Source of the DNA: CAMQVM01 sp044433365
Lineage (GTDB): Bacteria; Bacteroidota; Bacteroidia; Bacteroidales; Rikenellaceae
Length of the DNA: 27,208 nucleotides
NCBI GenBank assembly: GCA_044433365.1
Contig: JAWXTR010000030.1
Coordinates: 1 to 27,208, forward strand
Reading direction: 5' to 3'
The position numbers and the translations under genes are program-made. Below are positions 1-9,092 of this stretch, piece by piece (position 1 is the stretch's first letter; every line of letters starts with the position of its first letter). Under the pieces are notes generated by a model. That model was given only the letters and a program-made list of their open reading frames with translations, had not been told where the DNA came from and made no database searches.

Positions 1-70
1 CTCTAACCTCTAGTCTCTAACCTCTAACCTCTAACCTCTAACCTCTAACCTCTAACCTCTAACCTCTAAC
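1..70. repeat. CTCTAAC heptamer tandem repeat
   Basis: Ten consecutive 7-bp units of CTCTAAC fill the first 70 bases. Only the second unit differs (CTCTAGT). The array probably continues to the left of the window. It lies outside any gene I can support, downstream of the helicase terminator. It resembles a eukaryotic telomere repeat only superficially. A slippage-prone microsatellite in an intergenic region is the simplest reading. Confidence 0.9.
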
Positions 71-120
71 CTACTAGTAAATTATCAATTTTTTTGCCAA
101 ACCATTTTTTGTGGCATATT

Positions 121-157
121 GTCAAAAAAATGGCACGGAAAAAATTTTTCCGTGCCA
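121..157 (-). terminator. Intrinsic terminator of the helicase gene
   Basis: Read on the minus strand, an inverted repeat with arms TGGCACGG (131-138) and CCGTGCCA (150-157), extended inward by an A/T stretch, is followed by seven T residues (124-130 as A on the plus strand). This is a textbook rho-independent terminator about 40 bases after the helicase stop codon. A smaller palindrome at 179-196 (arms AATCGGGA and TCCCGATT) lies directly after the stop codon and may be a first, weaker hairpin. Confidence 0.85.
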
Positions 158-197
158 AATTGACATGTATTTGTGACAAATCGGGAGTTCCCGATTA

Positions 198-2015
198 TTA
201 TCTTCTGCCTCTACGTGGCTCAAATCCGTCACGACTCTTACGAGAAGAAGAACCTCCTCTAAAACGGTCACGGTCGCCACCTCTTGAGCGGTCTCTATCG
301 CCACCACCTCTACGGTCACGATCACCACCTCTGAAACGGTCTCTATCACCACCGCCTCTACGGTCACGATCGCCGCCTCTGAAGCCGCCTCTATCGCCGC
401 CTCTATCGCCACCATCACGTCCGCCACCACGTCCGCCTTTTTTGTCGTCTTTTGCAATCTCTGCAATAGGGCGTTCGCCTTCGTTGGCTTGGTTAAGGGC
501 TTTGGTTACACGCTCAGCCTCCTCGAAAGGAATTGTAACAAACGAAAATTCGTTAAGAACTTTAACATCGTTGATTTTGCTATTTGGAAGTCCACTCTCT
601 TTTCTTACAAAGTCTACAAGCGAGCGAGCATCAATACCATCTAATCTACCTTTAGCAATAAAGATACGAGCTGTACCTTTGCGGTCTACAGAGAATTGAC
701 GAATCTCTGGGTAGTTATTGATATCTAGGTCGTTTTTAAACGCAAGCTTTAAAACTGCTGCTAGTGCAGTAGCTGGCTCGTTTGCACCTAAAATCTCCTC
801 AGCCATTTCGGTATAATCCTCAAATAGTTGAGATTCGATAGTGTCGGCAACCTCTTCTACGATATTTTTACGCTTTTGAGCGATAATATCGGTAGCTGAT
901 GGAATTACCTCTTTACGAATATCAGTTTTTACCTCACGCTTAAGAGTTGTAAACTGACGGTAGTCAGAATTTGAGATAAAAGTGATAGCTGTACCTTGAT
1001 TACCTGCACGACCTGTACGACCAATACGGTGTACATACGACTCAGAATCTTGTGGAAGAGAGTAGTTGATAACGTGAGTTAAATTGTTAACATCGATACC
1101 ACGAGCTGCAACATCAGTAGCAACCAAAATATTGGTTGTGCGATTTTTAAACTTACGAAGCACCTTTTCACGTTGCGCTTGCGAGATATCACCATGAAGT
1201 GCATCTGCCGAGTAACCACGATCTACAAGTTTTAGGACAATATCGTCTACTTGTAGTTTAGTACGACAGAACACGATAGCGTAGAAATCGTTTTCAATAT
1301 CGATAATACGTGTTAGAGCATCGAATTTGTCGCTCTCACGCACCTCGAAGTAGATTTGGTCGGTCAAATCGGTTGTGATTTGGCGAGCTTCCACTTTTAA
1401 GTGCTTAATGTCACGCATATATTTTTTAGAAAGATCTGCAACACGTTTTGGCATTGTAGCAGAGAAAAGAAGCAGGCGACGCTCTTCGTGAGCATGGCTT
1501 AAAATCTCATCTACATCATCAATAAAACCCATGTTTAACATTTCGTCAGCCTCGTCAAGAATTAACCAACGAAGCTCCGATAGGTCTAGCGTACCACGGC
1601 GAAGGTGGTCAAGAATACGACCTGGAGTACCAACTACGATGTCGATACCTCTGCGTAGACGGCGAAGCTGCTCATCCATTGAGGCACCACCGTAAATTGA
1701 GCTAATTGATATTTTTCCTGTTCTAAGAGAGATTAACTCATCAGTAACCTGAAGAGCAAGCTCACGAGTTGGCACCAAAATAAGTGCTTGTGGGAGTTTT
1801 TCCGAAGATGTAACGTTCTCTAAAATTGGGAGACCGTAAGCGGCAGTTTTACCTGTACCAGTTTGTGCTTGAGCAATAACATCGTGCTCGTTTTCTAGCA
1901 ATACAGGGATTGTAAGTTGTTGAATTGGCGAAGGGCTTTCGAACCCTTTGGCATGAATTGCGTTGAGCGTAATTTCTGTTAAGCCCAACTCTTTGAAATT
2001 TTCTAATTCTGTCAT
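198..2015 (-). CDS. deaD: DEAD-box RNA helicase with RGG tail (DeaD/CsdA-like)
   Basis: ATP-dependent RNA helicase of the DeaD/CsdA type, expected to unwind structured RNA in ribosome assembly or cold adaptation. With the ATG at 2015 (MTELENF) it has 605 residues. Motifs in order: Q motif near 29-33, AQTGTGKT (50-57), PTREL (82-86), TPGR (130-133), DEAD (154-157), SAT (185-187), then IVFCRTK, ATDVAARGID and HRIGRTGRAG. A DbpA-like RNA-binding domain follows (around IRQFSVDRKGTARIFI). The last ~80 residues are almost only G, R and D in repeated GGDRDR-type units, an RGG tail expected to bind RNA without sequence specificity. The frame is open upstream to ATGs at 2060 and 2114, but the Q-motif spacing of the family favours 2015. 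It is transcribed alone from a promoter at 2145-2175. Confidence 0.93.
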   Translation of the reverse strand: MTELENFKELGLTEITLNAIHAKGFESPSPIQQLTIPVLLENEHDVIAQAQTGTGKTAAYGLPILENVTSSEKLPQALILVPTRELALQVTDELISLRTGKISISSIYGGASMDEQLRRLRRGIDIVVGTPGRILDHLRRGTLDLSELRWLILDEADEMLNMGFIDDVDEILSHAHEERRLLLFSATMPKRVADLSKKYMRDIKHLKVEARQITTDLTDQIYFEVRESDKFDALTRIIDIENDFYAIVFCRTKLQVDDIVLKLVDRGYSADALHGDISQAQREKVLRKFKNRTTNILVATDVAARGIDVNNLTHVINYSLPQDSESYVHRIGRTGRAGNQGTAITFISNSDYRQFTTLKREVKTDIRKEVIPSATDIIAQKRKNIVEEVADTIESQLFEDYTEMAEEILGANEPATALAAVLKLAFKNDLDINNYPEIRQFSVDRKGTARIFIAKGRLDGIDARSLVDFVRKESGLPNSKINDVKVLNEFSFVTIPFEEAERVTKALNQANEGERPIAEIAKDDKKGGRGGGRDGGDRGGDRGGFRGGDRDRRGGGDRDRFRGGDRDRRGGGDRDRSRGGDRDRFRGGSSSRKSRDGFEPRRGRR

Positions 2016-2144
2016 TAAAACGTTTTGATAAGTGTGCGCCCCCCTATGATTACCAGCCATTTTGATGCAAAAAATCGACTTTAAAAGAAAAAAGTGAAGT
2101 TTGATAAGCATCATTCAACCATACCTTGGCGCAGAAATGTGGTG

Positions 2145-2175
2145 CAAAGGTAGTGAAATTTAATGAATTAACAAA
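2145..2175 (-). promoter_or_regulatory. Bacteroidota-type promoter of the helicase gene
   Basis: On the minus strand TTTG (2172-2175) is followed after exactly 19 bases by TACCTTTG (2145-2152), matching the Bacteroidota sigma consensus TTTG / TAnnTTTG. Transcription would start near 2138 and give an untranslated leader of about 120 bases before the ATG at 2015. A copy of the terminal motif TTTAGAACTCCCC of the second mobile element described below lies just upstream at 2183-2195. Confidence 0.8.
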
Positions 2176-2386
2176 ATTAAATTTTAGAACTCCCCTTTAA
2201 AGTTCCTTTTAAAATAGAAGTTCTCATGAGTTATTAGTAACAATGGTTTCTTACAACTTTATTGATTTTAAAACGATTTTATTATATGTTTTGATTTATC
2301 TTGATGCGAAGTTTTGTAACTGCAATATTTTGTCGTATTTTTATTATTATCTGCTATTGGATAGTTTTTTCCAAACCCTAAAATAA

Positions 2387-2430
2387 TAAGCGGAATAATA
2401 TGAATATAAAGATTCATATTATTCCGCTTA
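2387..2430 (-). terminator. 19-bp hairpin after the sulfatase operon
   Basis: A perfect inverted repeat with 19-base arms (2387-2405 and 2412-2430, core AAGCGGAATAATATGAAT) and a six-base loop lies 55 bases after the stop of the last sulfatase. On the minus strand it is followed by ATTATTTTA, so it probably ends the sulfatase transcript and insulates the helicase promoter. The remainder of the 2,115-2,484 interval is AT-rich with no other gene visible. Confidence 0.65.
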
Positions 2431-2484
2431 ATTGGCAATTCTCAAATACTTTTGTGAATTTATCCTTAAAGAACTCCCCTTAAA

Positions 2485-4074
2485 TTAATGTTTTTTAGAG
2501 CCTACTTTATACACTTTGGGGCCTCTACATGCCGAAATTTGCACTTTTTCGTTCATTATAGCCTTTAACTGAGCAACTTTTTCTGGTTTTGCAGCAGCTA
2601 GGTTGTTTAATTCTTTATAATCGTCTTTGATGTTGTAAAGCTCATAACCTCCCGAAACATTACAGTATCTTAGCTTCCAGCCATCGTTCATAATTAGCGA
2701 TGGACCTTCGAAAGAGTCGACAAGTACAAAGTGGTCGTCAGCAAGTTTTTCGGTAGGGTCGAGAAGAAGAGGGTAGTACGATTTTGCATCTTTGCCCTCA
2801 TTGATATCAACACCAATCATATCGGCCATAGTAGCGATTAGGTCGTAGTTGGCTATAACCTCGTCGCAAACAGCAGGTTGTAGCTTGCTTGGCATATAGT
2901 AGGTTAGAGGTACACGCACGCCCCCCTCCAAATTACTACGTTTTTTGCCTGTCATACCCATATTTCCATCAAAAATATCGCCAACGGTTTCAGAGGTAAA
3001 TCTAACATTACAGTTGTCGATAGCTTGCCCTGTATTTACATCAGTAATGTAGGTTGTACGTCCGCTACTTCTATAGTGCATTTCATGTCCATTATCTACC
3101 GAAAAGATAATCATCGTTTTATCGGCAATACCTAGCTCGTCAATTTGATTAAGAATCTTGCCTACTGCCTCATCTAAAAGAAGAATCATGGTTGCATACT
3201 CTTTTTCGATAGGAGTAAGGTTTGGAAGATATTTCACACTTTCGTGGATATATGGCACTGATACTGTACCGTGAGGAAGCTGTGAGGGGTGGTAAAGGAA
3301 GAATGGTTTCTCTTTATTGTCGGCTATAAACTCTTCGATTTTGTCGTTAAACAGATCTTGTGAATATTGTACCTTTCCCTCTGTTTCCAGCCGCTGTTTG
3401 TACCCCTCGACAGTGTCGTAGGTGTAGCCAAAATCGCCACAATGAGGGTCGGTATTGCCATCAATCATCACGATATCGTCGTTTTCAAAAAGGAATGGAG
3501 GATAGAAACCGTGGCATCTACCGTGATCCATAAATCCGTAGAAATAGTCCCAACCATGCGATTTTACCTGCTGACGACTACTTAAAAAGCCATACTCCAG
3601 CTTGCCAATCTGACCAGTAACGTAGCCAGCTTTTTTAAATATCTCAGGTAGGTACTCATCGCCCTCTTTAAGGCGTACATCTCTAGCATTTAGCTGAGCT
3701 TCGATAGGGGCAATAAGAGCAGTGTCGGCAACATTGAATTTGTCGCCAGTCTCCTTTTTCCAATGCCCTTTATGGCAATCAGAGTAGCCTGTTAGAAGCG
3801 ACGAACGTGCAGGAGCAGAGTAGTGAGCACCATAAGCACAATTAAACTGTACACCTTGGTTTACCACTTTGTCGATATTTGGAGTAGAGATATATTTTTG
3901 ACCGTAAACCGACAACATGCCCTTACCCATATCGTCACCATAGATAAAGATTACGTTTGGTTTATCAGCAGTAGCTGCTTTTTTTGATTTACTATCAGCA
4001 GCAAACCCTATTGAGCTACTACCCATAAAGGCAGCAGCTCCAACAGAGATTAATGTTATGTTTTTTAGAGTCAT
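2485..4074 (-). CDS. S1-family sulfatase, serine type (paralogue 1, last in operon)
   Basis: Exported formylglycine-dependent sulfatase of 529 residues, predicted to remove sulfate esters from sulfated glycans or similar substrates. The N-terminus is a signal peptide (positive start, hydrophobic ISVGAAAFMGSSSIGFA, cleavage near residue 25). IYGDD (44-48) supplies metal-binding aspartates. SAPARSSLLTG (86-96) is the sulfatase signature; its first residue is Ser86, so formylglycine would be made by the radical-SAM maturase anSME, not by the Cys-specific enzyme. SVDNGHE later in the protein fits the second metal-binding pair. It is last of four co-oriented paralogues, 34 bases after its neighbour. 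Family-level function is secure; the substrate is unknown and there are no SusC/SusD, glycoside hydrolase or maturase genes in the window. Confidence 0.9.
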   Translation of the reverse strand: MTLKNITLISVGAAAFMGSSSIGFAADSKSKKAATADKPNVIFIYGDDMGKGMLSVYGQKYISTPNIDKVVNQGVQFNCAYGAHYSAPARSSLLTGYSDCHKGHWKKETGDKFNVADTALIAPIEAQLNARDVRLKEGDEYLPEIFKKAGYVTGQIGKLEYGFLSSRQQVKSHGWDYFYGFMDHGRCHGFYPPFLFENDDIVMIDGNTDPHCGDFGYTYDTVEGYKQRLETEGKVQYSQDLFNDKIEEFIADNKEKPFFLYHPSQLPHGTVSVPYIHESVKYLPNLTPIEKEYATMILLLDEAVGKILNQIDELGIADKTMIIFSVDNGHEMHYRSSGRTTYITDVNTGQAIDNCNVRFTSETVGDIFDGNMGMTGKKRSNLEGGVRVPLTYYMPSKLQPAVCDEVIANYDLIATMADMIGVDINEGKDAKSYYPLLLDPTEKLADDHFVLVDSFEGPSLIMNDGWKLRYCNVSGGYELYNIKDDYKELNNLAAAKPEKVAQLKAIMNEKVQISACRGPKVYKVGSKKH

Positions 4075-4108
4075 TGTTTATATTTTTGTGGGGATTTGCT
4101 TAAAATTC

Positions 4109-5722
4109 TTATTTTGCTTTTTTAGATGGAGCTTTTGAACCATCTTTAACTACGTATTTGTTAAGCTTATAACCGATACTAGTGTGAACATTTGCCTCCA
4201 AAATAGCTTTCATTTCTGCAACTCTATCTGGGAACATTTTAGCAAGGTCTTTCGACTCTTTATAGTCGTTGCGAATATCAAAAAGCTCGTAACTACCTAT
4301 CACATTAGAGTAACGTAGTTTCCAGCCATCATTCATCATTAGTGATGGACCCTCATACGAATCTACTAATACATAACGATTCTCTGGAAGTTTATTTCTT
4401 GAGTCGAGAAGTAGCGAATAGTAAGATTGAGCCTCTTTGTCCTCGCAGATATCCACTTCGAGCATCTCAGCCATAGTGGCAATCATATCGTAGTTGGCAA
4501 TAACCTGATCGCTAACACCAGGTTTTAGCCTGCTTGGCATATAGTAGGTAAGCGGTACACATACACCACCCTCCAAATTACTACGTTTTCTACCCGACAT
4601 GCCCATATTACCGTTAAATATATCACCAACAGTTTCGGTTGTAAATCTAACGTAGTAGTTGTCGATAGCTTGACCAGTTTTTACATCTGTAGCATCAGTA
4701 GTACGACCATCGCTTGCAGTATAAATTTCGTGACCATTGTCTACCGAGAAAACAATCATAGTTTTGTCGGCAATTCCTAGTACATCTAGTTCATCCAAAA
4801 TTTTTCCTACCGCCTCGTCAAGAAGCAAAATCATCGTTGCATACTCTTTTTCGACAGGAGTAAGGTTTGGCATATATTTTACGCTTTCATGAATATATGG
4901 CACACATACCGAACCGTGAGGAAGCTGCGAGGGGTGGTAAAGGAAGAAAGGTTCGTCTTTGTGTTCATGCAAGAAATCTTTGATTTTAGCATTAAACAAA
5001 TCTTGTGAATATTGCACCTTTCCAGTCATATCCAAACGCTTACGATACGACTCTTCATTGTCGTAATTATAGCCAGCATCGCCACATAAAGGGTCGGTAT
5101 TGCCATCAATCATTACAATATCGTCATTTTCAAAAAGGAATGGAGGGAAAAATCCATGACATCTGCCATGATCCATAAATCCGTAAAAATAGTCCCATCC
5201 GTGCGATTTTACCTGCTGACGACTACTCAAAAAACCATACTCCAATTTACCAATCTGACCAGTTACATAGCCAGCTTTTTTAAACACCTGCGGAAGATAT
5301 TCGTCGCCCTCTTTTAGGCGCACATCTCTAGCGTTTAGCTCTGCTTCGATAGGTGCAATTAGAGTTGTATCGGCTATGCAATATCTAGCTCCCTTTTCTT
5401 GCTTCCAGTGACCTACATGACAGTCAGAATAGCCAGTTAGAAGCGATGAACGAGCTGGTGCAGAGTAGTGAGCACCATAGGCACGAGTAAATTGAATACC
5501 TTGATTTGTAATTCTATCAAGATTAGGCGTAGAAAGATATTTTTGACCATAAACCGACATCATGCCCTTACCCATATCATCTCCATAGATGAAAATTACG
5601 TTTGGCTTGTCGATAGTTGCCACTTTTTTTGTCGCTTTACCCTCAGCAGCAAAACCCATAGAGCTACTACCTAAAAAGGCAGCAGCTCCGATAGAAATTA
5701 ATGTTGGATTTTGAACTTTCAT
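4109..5722 (-). CDS. S1-family sulfatase, serine type (paralogue 2)
   Basis: Second copy of the sulfatase family, 537 residues, with a signal peptide (ISIGAAAFLGSSSMGFA), metal-binding GDD near residue 48 and the serine-type signature SAPAR at 87-91. Long blocks are identical to paralogues 1 and 3, such as GWDYFYGFMDHGRCHGF, which points to relatively recent tandem duplication. The C-terminus is Lys-rich (GSKAPSKKAK). Only two bases separate its start from the stop of the preceding sulfatase, so the two are almost certainly translated from one mRNA. Substrate unknown. Differences between the copies concentrate in the segment after SVDNGHE (residues ~330-360), which may contribute to substrate choice; that last point is inference. 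Confidence 0.9.
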   Translation of the reverse strand: MKVQNPTLISIGAAAFLGSSSMGFAAEGKATKKVATIDKPNVIFIYGDDMGKGMMSVYGQKYLSTPNLDRITNQGIQFTRAYGAHYSAPARSSLLTGYSDCHVGHWKQEKGARYCIADTTLIAPIEAELNARDVRLKEGDEYLPQVFKKAGYVTGQIGKLEYGFLSSRQQVKSHGWDYFYGFMDHGRCHGFFPPFLFENDDIVMIDGNTDPLCGDAGYNYDNEESYRKRLDMTGKVQYSQDLFNAKIKDFLHEHKDEPFFLYHPSQLPHGSVCVPYIHESVKYMPNLTPVEKEYATMILLLDEAVGKILDELDVLGIADKTMIVFSVDNGHEIYTASDGRTTDATDVKTGQAIDNYYVRFTTETVGDIFNGNMGMSGRKRSNLEGGVCVPLTYYMPSRLKPGVSDQVIANYDMIATMAEMLEVDICEDKEAQSYYSLLLDSRNKLPENRYVLVDSYEGPSLMMNDGWKLRYSNVIGSYELFDIRNDYKESKDLAKMFPDRVAEMKAILEANVHTSIGYKLNKYVVKDGSKAPSKKAK

Positions 5723-5724
5723 TA

Positions 5725-7299
5725 TTATTTTGCAATTTTATAGACAAACGGTGGACGACACTCTGTTTTTTGAACTTTAGATTTCATTATCTCTGTAAGC
5801 TCTGTTACCTTTTCAGGGAACTGTAGAGCTAAATCTTTTCTCTCTTGATAATCTCTACGAATATCAAAAAGCTCATACTTGCCTGTTACGTTTGAGTAGC
5901 GTAGCTTCCAACCGTCGTTCATTATTAGCGATGGACCCTCACGAGAGTCAACCAATGCGTAGCGATCTTCTGGAAGTCGATTTCTTGAGTCTACAAGAAG
6001 TGAGTAGTAAGACTCAGCATCTTTTTCATTCGAAATTTCAACATCAAGCATCTCAGCCATTGTAGCAATCATATCGTAGTTGGCAATAACTTCATGGCTA
6101 ACACCAGGTTTTAGTCTGCTTGGCATATAGTAGATAAGAGGAACGCATACACCCCCCTCCAGATTACTACGTTTTTTACCAGCCATACCCATATTACCAT
6201 CAAAAATATCACCCGACATCTCCGAACGATAGCGTACATAATAGTTATCTACTGCTGCGCCTGTTTTTAAATCTGAAGCCACTGTTGTACGTCCTTCGCT
6301 TGCCGAATATACCTCATGACCATTATCTACAGAGAAAACAATCATAGTTTTGTCAGCAATACCCTGTTTTTCTAGTTCATCTAATATCTTACCCACAGAT
6401 TCATCTAAAAGCAATACCATAGTGGCATACTCTTTTTCGATAGGTGTAAGATTTGGAAGGTATTTTACCTGCTCGTGAATATACGGAACAGAGACTGCAC
6501 CGTGAGGAAGCTGAGAAGGGTGGTAAAGGAAGAATGGCTCGTCTTTATGGTCACCAATAAACTCTTTTATCTTTTGGTCGAATATAAATTGAGAATATTG
6601 CTCTTTACCTGTCATATCCAAACGCTTGCGATACCCCTCTTCAGTGCTTGTATTTACACCTGTATCGGCGCAATCGGCATGGGTGTTGCCCTCGATAATA
6701 TCTAGGTTGTCGTTGTCGAAAAGGAATGGAGGATAGAATCCGTGGCATCTACCATGGTCCATAAATCCGTAGAAATAGTCCCAACCGTGCGATTTTACCT
6801 GCTGGCGGCTACTTGCAAAACCATATTCTAACTTGCCAATCTGACCTGTAAAGTAGCCAGCTTTTTTAAACACCTCAGGAAGGTAGTCGTCGCCCTGTTT
6901 TAGGCGTACATCTCTAGCGTTTAGCTCAGCCTCAACTGCTGCAACACCTGTAGTATCAGGAAGAATAAATACTGCGCCTTTCTCTTTTCTCCAGTGACCA
7001 TCATGACAATCAGAGTAGCCCGTTAGTAAAGAGGCACGTGCAGGAGCAGAGTAGTGTGCGCCATAGTTGCGAGTAAAATGCACCCCTTGGTTTGTTATTT
7101 TATCAAGATTTGGAGTAGAGATAATTTTTTGACCATATACCGACATCATACCTTTACCCATATCATCGCCATAGATAAAAATAACGTTTGGTTTGTCGAT
7201 AGTTGCCGCTTTTTTTGCGCTATTTGCCGCAAAAGCCATAGAAGTAGTGCCAAATGCCGCTACTCCAACAGTAACAAGTGTTAAAGTTTTACAATTCAT
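5725..7299 (-). CDS. S1-family sulfatase, serine type (paralogue 3)
   Basis: Third copy, 524 residues. A signal peptide (LVTVGVAAFGTTSMAFA) is followed by IYGDD near 42-46 and the serine-type signature SAPAR at 84-88 with downstream ASLLTGYSDC. SVDNGHE and the glycine-rich GKKRSNLEGGV block are conserved as in the other copies. The start ATG at 7299 is preceded by a short AT-rich leader that includes the AATTATGAATTACG-type repeat tract at 7328-7378. It is co-oriented with paralogue 2 and ends two bases before it. A secreted or periplasmic enzyme is expected; substrate not determined. Confidence 0.9.
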   Translation of the reverse strand: MNCKTLTLVTVGVAAFGTTSMAFAANSAKKAATIDKPNVIFIYGDDMGKGMMSVYGQKIISTPNLDKITNQGVHFTRNYGAHYSAPARASLLTGYSDCHDGHWRKEKGAVFILPDTTGVAAVEAELNARDVRLKQGDDYLPEVFKKAGYFTGQIGKLEYGFASSRQQVKSHGWDYFYGFMDHGRCHGFYPPFLFDNDNLDIIEGNTHADCADTGVNTSTEEGYRKRLDMTGKEQYSQFIFDQKIKEFIGDHKDEPFFLYHPSQLPHGAVSVPYIHEQVKYLPNLTPIEKEYATMVLLLDESVGKILDELEKQGIADKTMIVFSVDNGHEVYSASEGRTTVASDLKTGAAVDNYYVRYRSEMSGDIFDGNMGMAGKKRSNLEGGVCVPLIYYMPSRLKPGVSHEVIANYDMIATMAEMLDVEISNEKDAESYYSLLVDSRNRLPEDRYALVDSREGPSLIMNDGWKLRYSNVTGKYELFDIRRDYQERKDLALQFPEKVTELTEIMKSKVQKTECRPPFVYKIAK

Positions 7300-7327
7300 T
7301 ATAGTTATAGTTTTTTAAAAATTTCCA

Positions 7328-7378
7328 AATTATGAATTTCGCATTATGAATTACGAATTACGCATTACGAATTATGAA
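7328..7378. repeat. AT-rich reiterated tract between sulfatases 4 and 3
   Basis: Short units of the AATTATGAATT / AATTACGAATT / GCATTACGAATT kind are repeated in the 79-bp gap between two sulfatase genes. Very similar tracts occur at 13,634-13,660, 17,049-17,118, 17,190-17,229, 18,160-18,186 and 22,858-22,924, always intergenic and often touching a start or stop codon. Confidence 0.75.
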
Positions 7379-8950
7379 TTAAAAAAGGTATCCCCCACGA
7401 GTCATAGTAGTCTCAACCTCGCTCTCCATAAGCTTGCTAAGTTTTTCGGTAATCTCTGGATATTGACCAGATAGCTCATTTAGCTCTTTGTAGTCGTTGT
7501 CTAAGTTGTAAAGCTCATATTTGTCGGTCACATTACAGTATCTTATTTTCCAACCATCGTTTGTCATAAGTGCAGGACCCTCGTAAGAGTCTACTATCAC
7601 AAAACGCTCTTTCGGAAGAGTTGCATCTTTGTCTGTTAGTAGTTCTAAATATGAACGTGCTGTCTTTTTCTCGCTAATATCCACCCCAACTAGTTGAGCC
7701 ATAGTGGCAATAAAGTCGTAGTTTGCAACAACTTCGTCACACACTCTTGGGGTTAGTTTGCTTGGCATATAATAACATAGAGGAACATTTATAGAGCCAT
7801 CAAAATTACCACGTTTTTTGCCCGACATTCCCATGTTGCCATTAAAAATATCGCCTACATTTTCGGTGGTATATCTTACATTATAGTTGTCGATTACTTC
7901 GCCAGTATGTACATTATGGTAAGAGGCTGTACGTCCTGCGCTTTCGGTGTAAATCTCATGACCATTATCGTTAGAGAATACAATCATTGTGTTGTCGGCA
8001 ATTCCCAACTCTTCCACCTTTTTTAATATTTTCCCAACAGCCTCATCAAGCAGAATTACCATTGTAGCATACTCTTTTTCGACGTCGGTAAGGTTTGGAA
8101 GATATTTTACCTGCTCATGAACGTAAGGTACTCCTACAGGTCCATGAGGAAGCTGTGTAGGGTGGTACAGAAAGAAAGGTTTGTCTTTGTTTGTCTCTAA
8201 AAAAGCTTCGATTTTGTCGTTAAACAAATCTTGAGAATACTGCTTGCGCCCTGTCATATCGTAGTGGCTTTCATCCCACACACGGGCAACCTCTTTCCCA
8301 CAACCTGTCATGGTATTTCCTTCAATCATAACTATTTCTCCATTTTCATATAAAAATGGAGGGAAAAAACCGTGACATGCCCCATGATCTAAATAGCCAT
8401 AATAGTAGCTCCAGCCATGTGCTTTAACTTGACTTCGAGTAGAGGCAAAAGCATACTCTAACTTGCCAACTTCGCCCGTTACATAGCCAGCTTTGTTGAA
8501 TACCTCAGCTAAATAGTCGTCACCTTCTTCGAGTTTTATATGCATAGCGTCTAATATTGCCTCTATAGGTGCAACTTCAGCGGTATCGGCAACAATCAAA
8601 TTTCCTTTAGGGTTATTCCAAATGTCAGCCTTGCAATCAGAATAACCTGTAAGAAGCGAAGCACGTGCAGGTGCAGAAAAGTGGGCACCATAGCAGTTTG
8701 AAAACTGTACACCGCCTTGTATTAATTTGTCTATATTTGGGGTCGAAATATATTTTTGACCATAAGCCGAAAGCATACCTTTACCCATATCATCGGCATA
8801 GATAAATATTACATTTGGCTTTCCTAGCTCCGATTTTGAGCTATTATTTGAGTTGGTTTCTGCATAAACTGATTTTACACAACAAGCACCTAACATTAAA
8901 ATTGGTAGGTAGCGATTCTTCACATTAAAGTGGTTAATAATTAATTTCAT
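7379..8950 (-). CDS. S1-family sulfatase, serine type (paralogue 4, first in operon)
   Basis: First gene of the sulfatase operon and the most divergent copy. I place the start at 8950 (MKLIINHF), giving 523 residues; an in-frame ATG at 8992 overlaps a likely -7 promoter box and would bury the signal peptide. The N-terminus has a hydrophobic segment LPILMLGAC, in which LGAC resembles a lipobox with Cys23 as possible lipid attachment site; cleavage after VYA (30) by signal peptidase I is the alternative. Metal-binding DD lies near 53-54 and the serine-type signature SAPAR at 92-96. It keeps the family blocks HGWSYYYGYLDHGACHGFFPPF and SNDNGHE. The 79-bp gap to paralogue 3 holds an AT-rich repeat. 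Substrate unknown. Confidence 0.88.
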   Translation of the reverse strand: MKLIINHFNVKNRYLPILMLGACCVKSVYAETNSNNSSKSELGKPNVIFIYADDMGKGMLSAYGQKYISTPNIDKLIQGGVQFSNCYGAHFSAPARASLLTGYSDCKADIWNNPKGNLIVADTAEVAPIEAILDAMHIKLEEGDDYLAEVFNKAGYVTGEVGKLEYAFASTRSQVKAHGWSYYYGYLDHGACHGFFPPFLYENGEIVMIEGNTMTGCGKEVARVWDESHYDMTGRKQYSQDLFNDKIEAFLETNKDKPFFLYHPTQLPHGPVGVPYVHEQVKYLPNLTDVEKEYATMVILLDEAVGKILKKVEELGIADNTMIVFSNDNGHEIYTESAGRTASYHNVHTGEVIDNYNVRYTTENVGDIFNGNMGMSGKKRGNFDGSINVPLCYYMPSKLTPRVCDEVVANYDFIATMAQLVGVDISEKKTARSYLELLTDKDATLPKERFVIVDSYEGPALMTNDGWKIRYCNVTDKYELYNLDNDYKELNELSGQYPEITEKLSKLMESEVETTMTRGGYLF

Positions 8951-8991
8951 ATTGTTAAGATGGGATATGGTTAAAACATAATTTTCAACCA

Positions 8992-8999
8992 CAAAAGTA
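8992..8999 (-). promoter_or_regulatory. Putative -7 box of the sulfatase operon
   Basis: TACTTTTG on the minus strand fits the Bacteroidota -7 consensus TAnnTTTG and sits 42 bases upstream of the preferred sulfatase start at 8950. No TTTG is seen at the expected -33 spacing, so the promoter may be weak or need an activator. It argues against the in-frame ATG at 8992. Confidence 0.4.
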
Positions 9000-9092
9000 G
9001 TTATTATTTACATATTAGATGTATTGCAGGGTATTTTTTTTGTATTTATTAGTAATTTTAGGTGTGTTGCGTGCAATGTGTCTGTGCTCTTT

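Noticed and set aside
1..70. Telomere or linear-replicon end
   Set aside because: The heptamer resembles a telomere repeat, but it sits beside an ordinary bacterial terminator and at an arbitrary window edge; nothing else suggests a linear replicon.
94..699. Plus-strand open frame rich in SR/SPP repeats, resembling an SR-type protein
   Set aside because: It is the exact antisense of the RGG-repeat tail of the helicase; the repetition comes from that gene, whose motifs are unmistakable.
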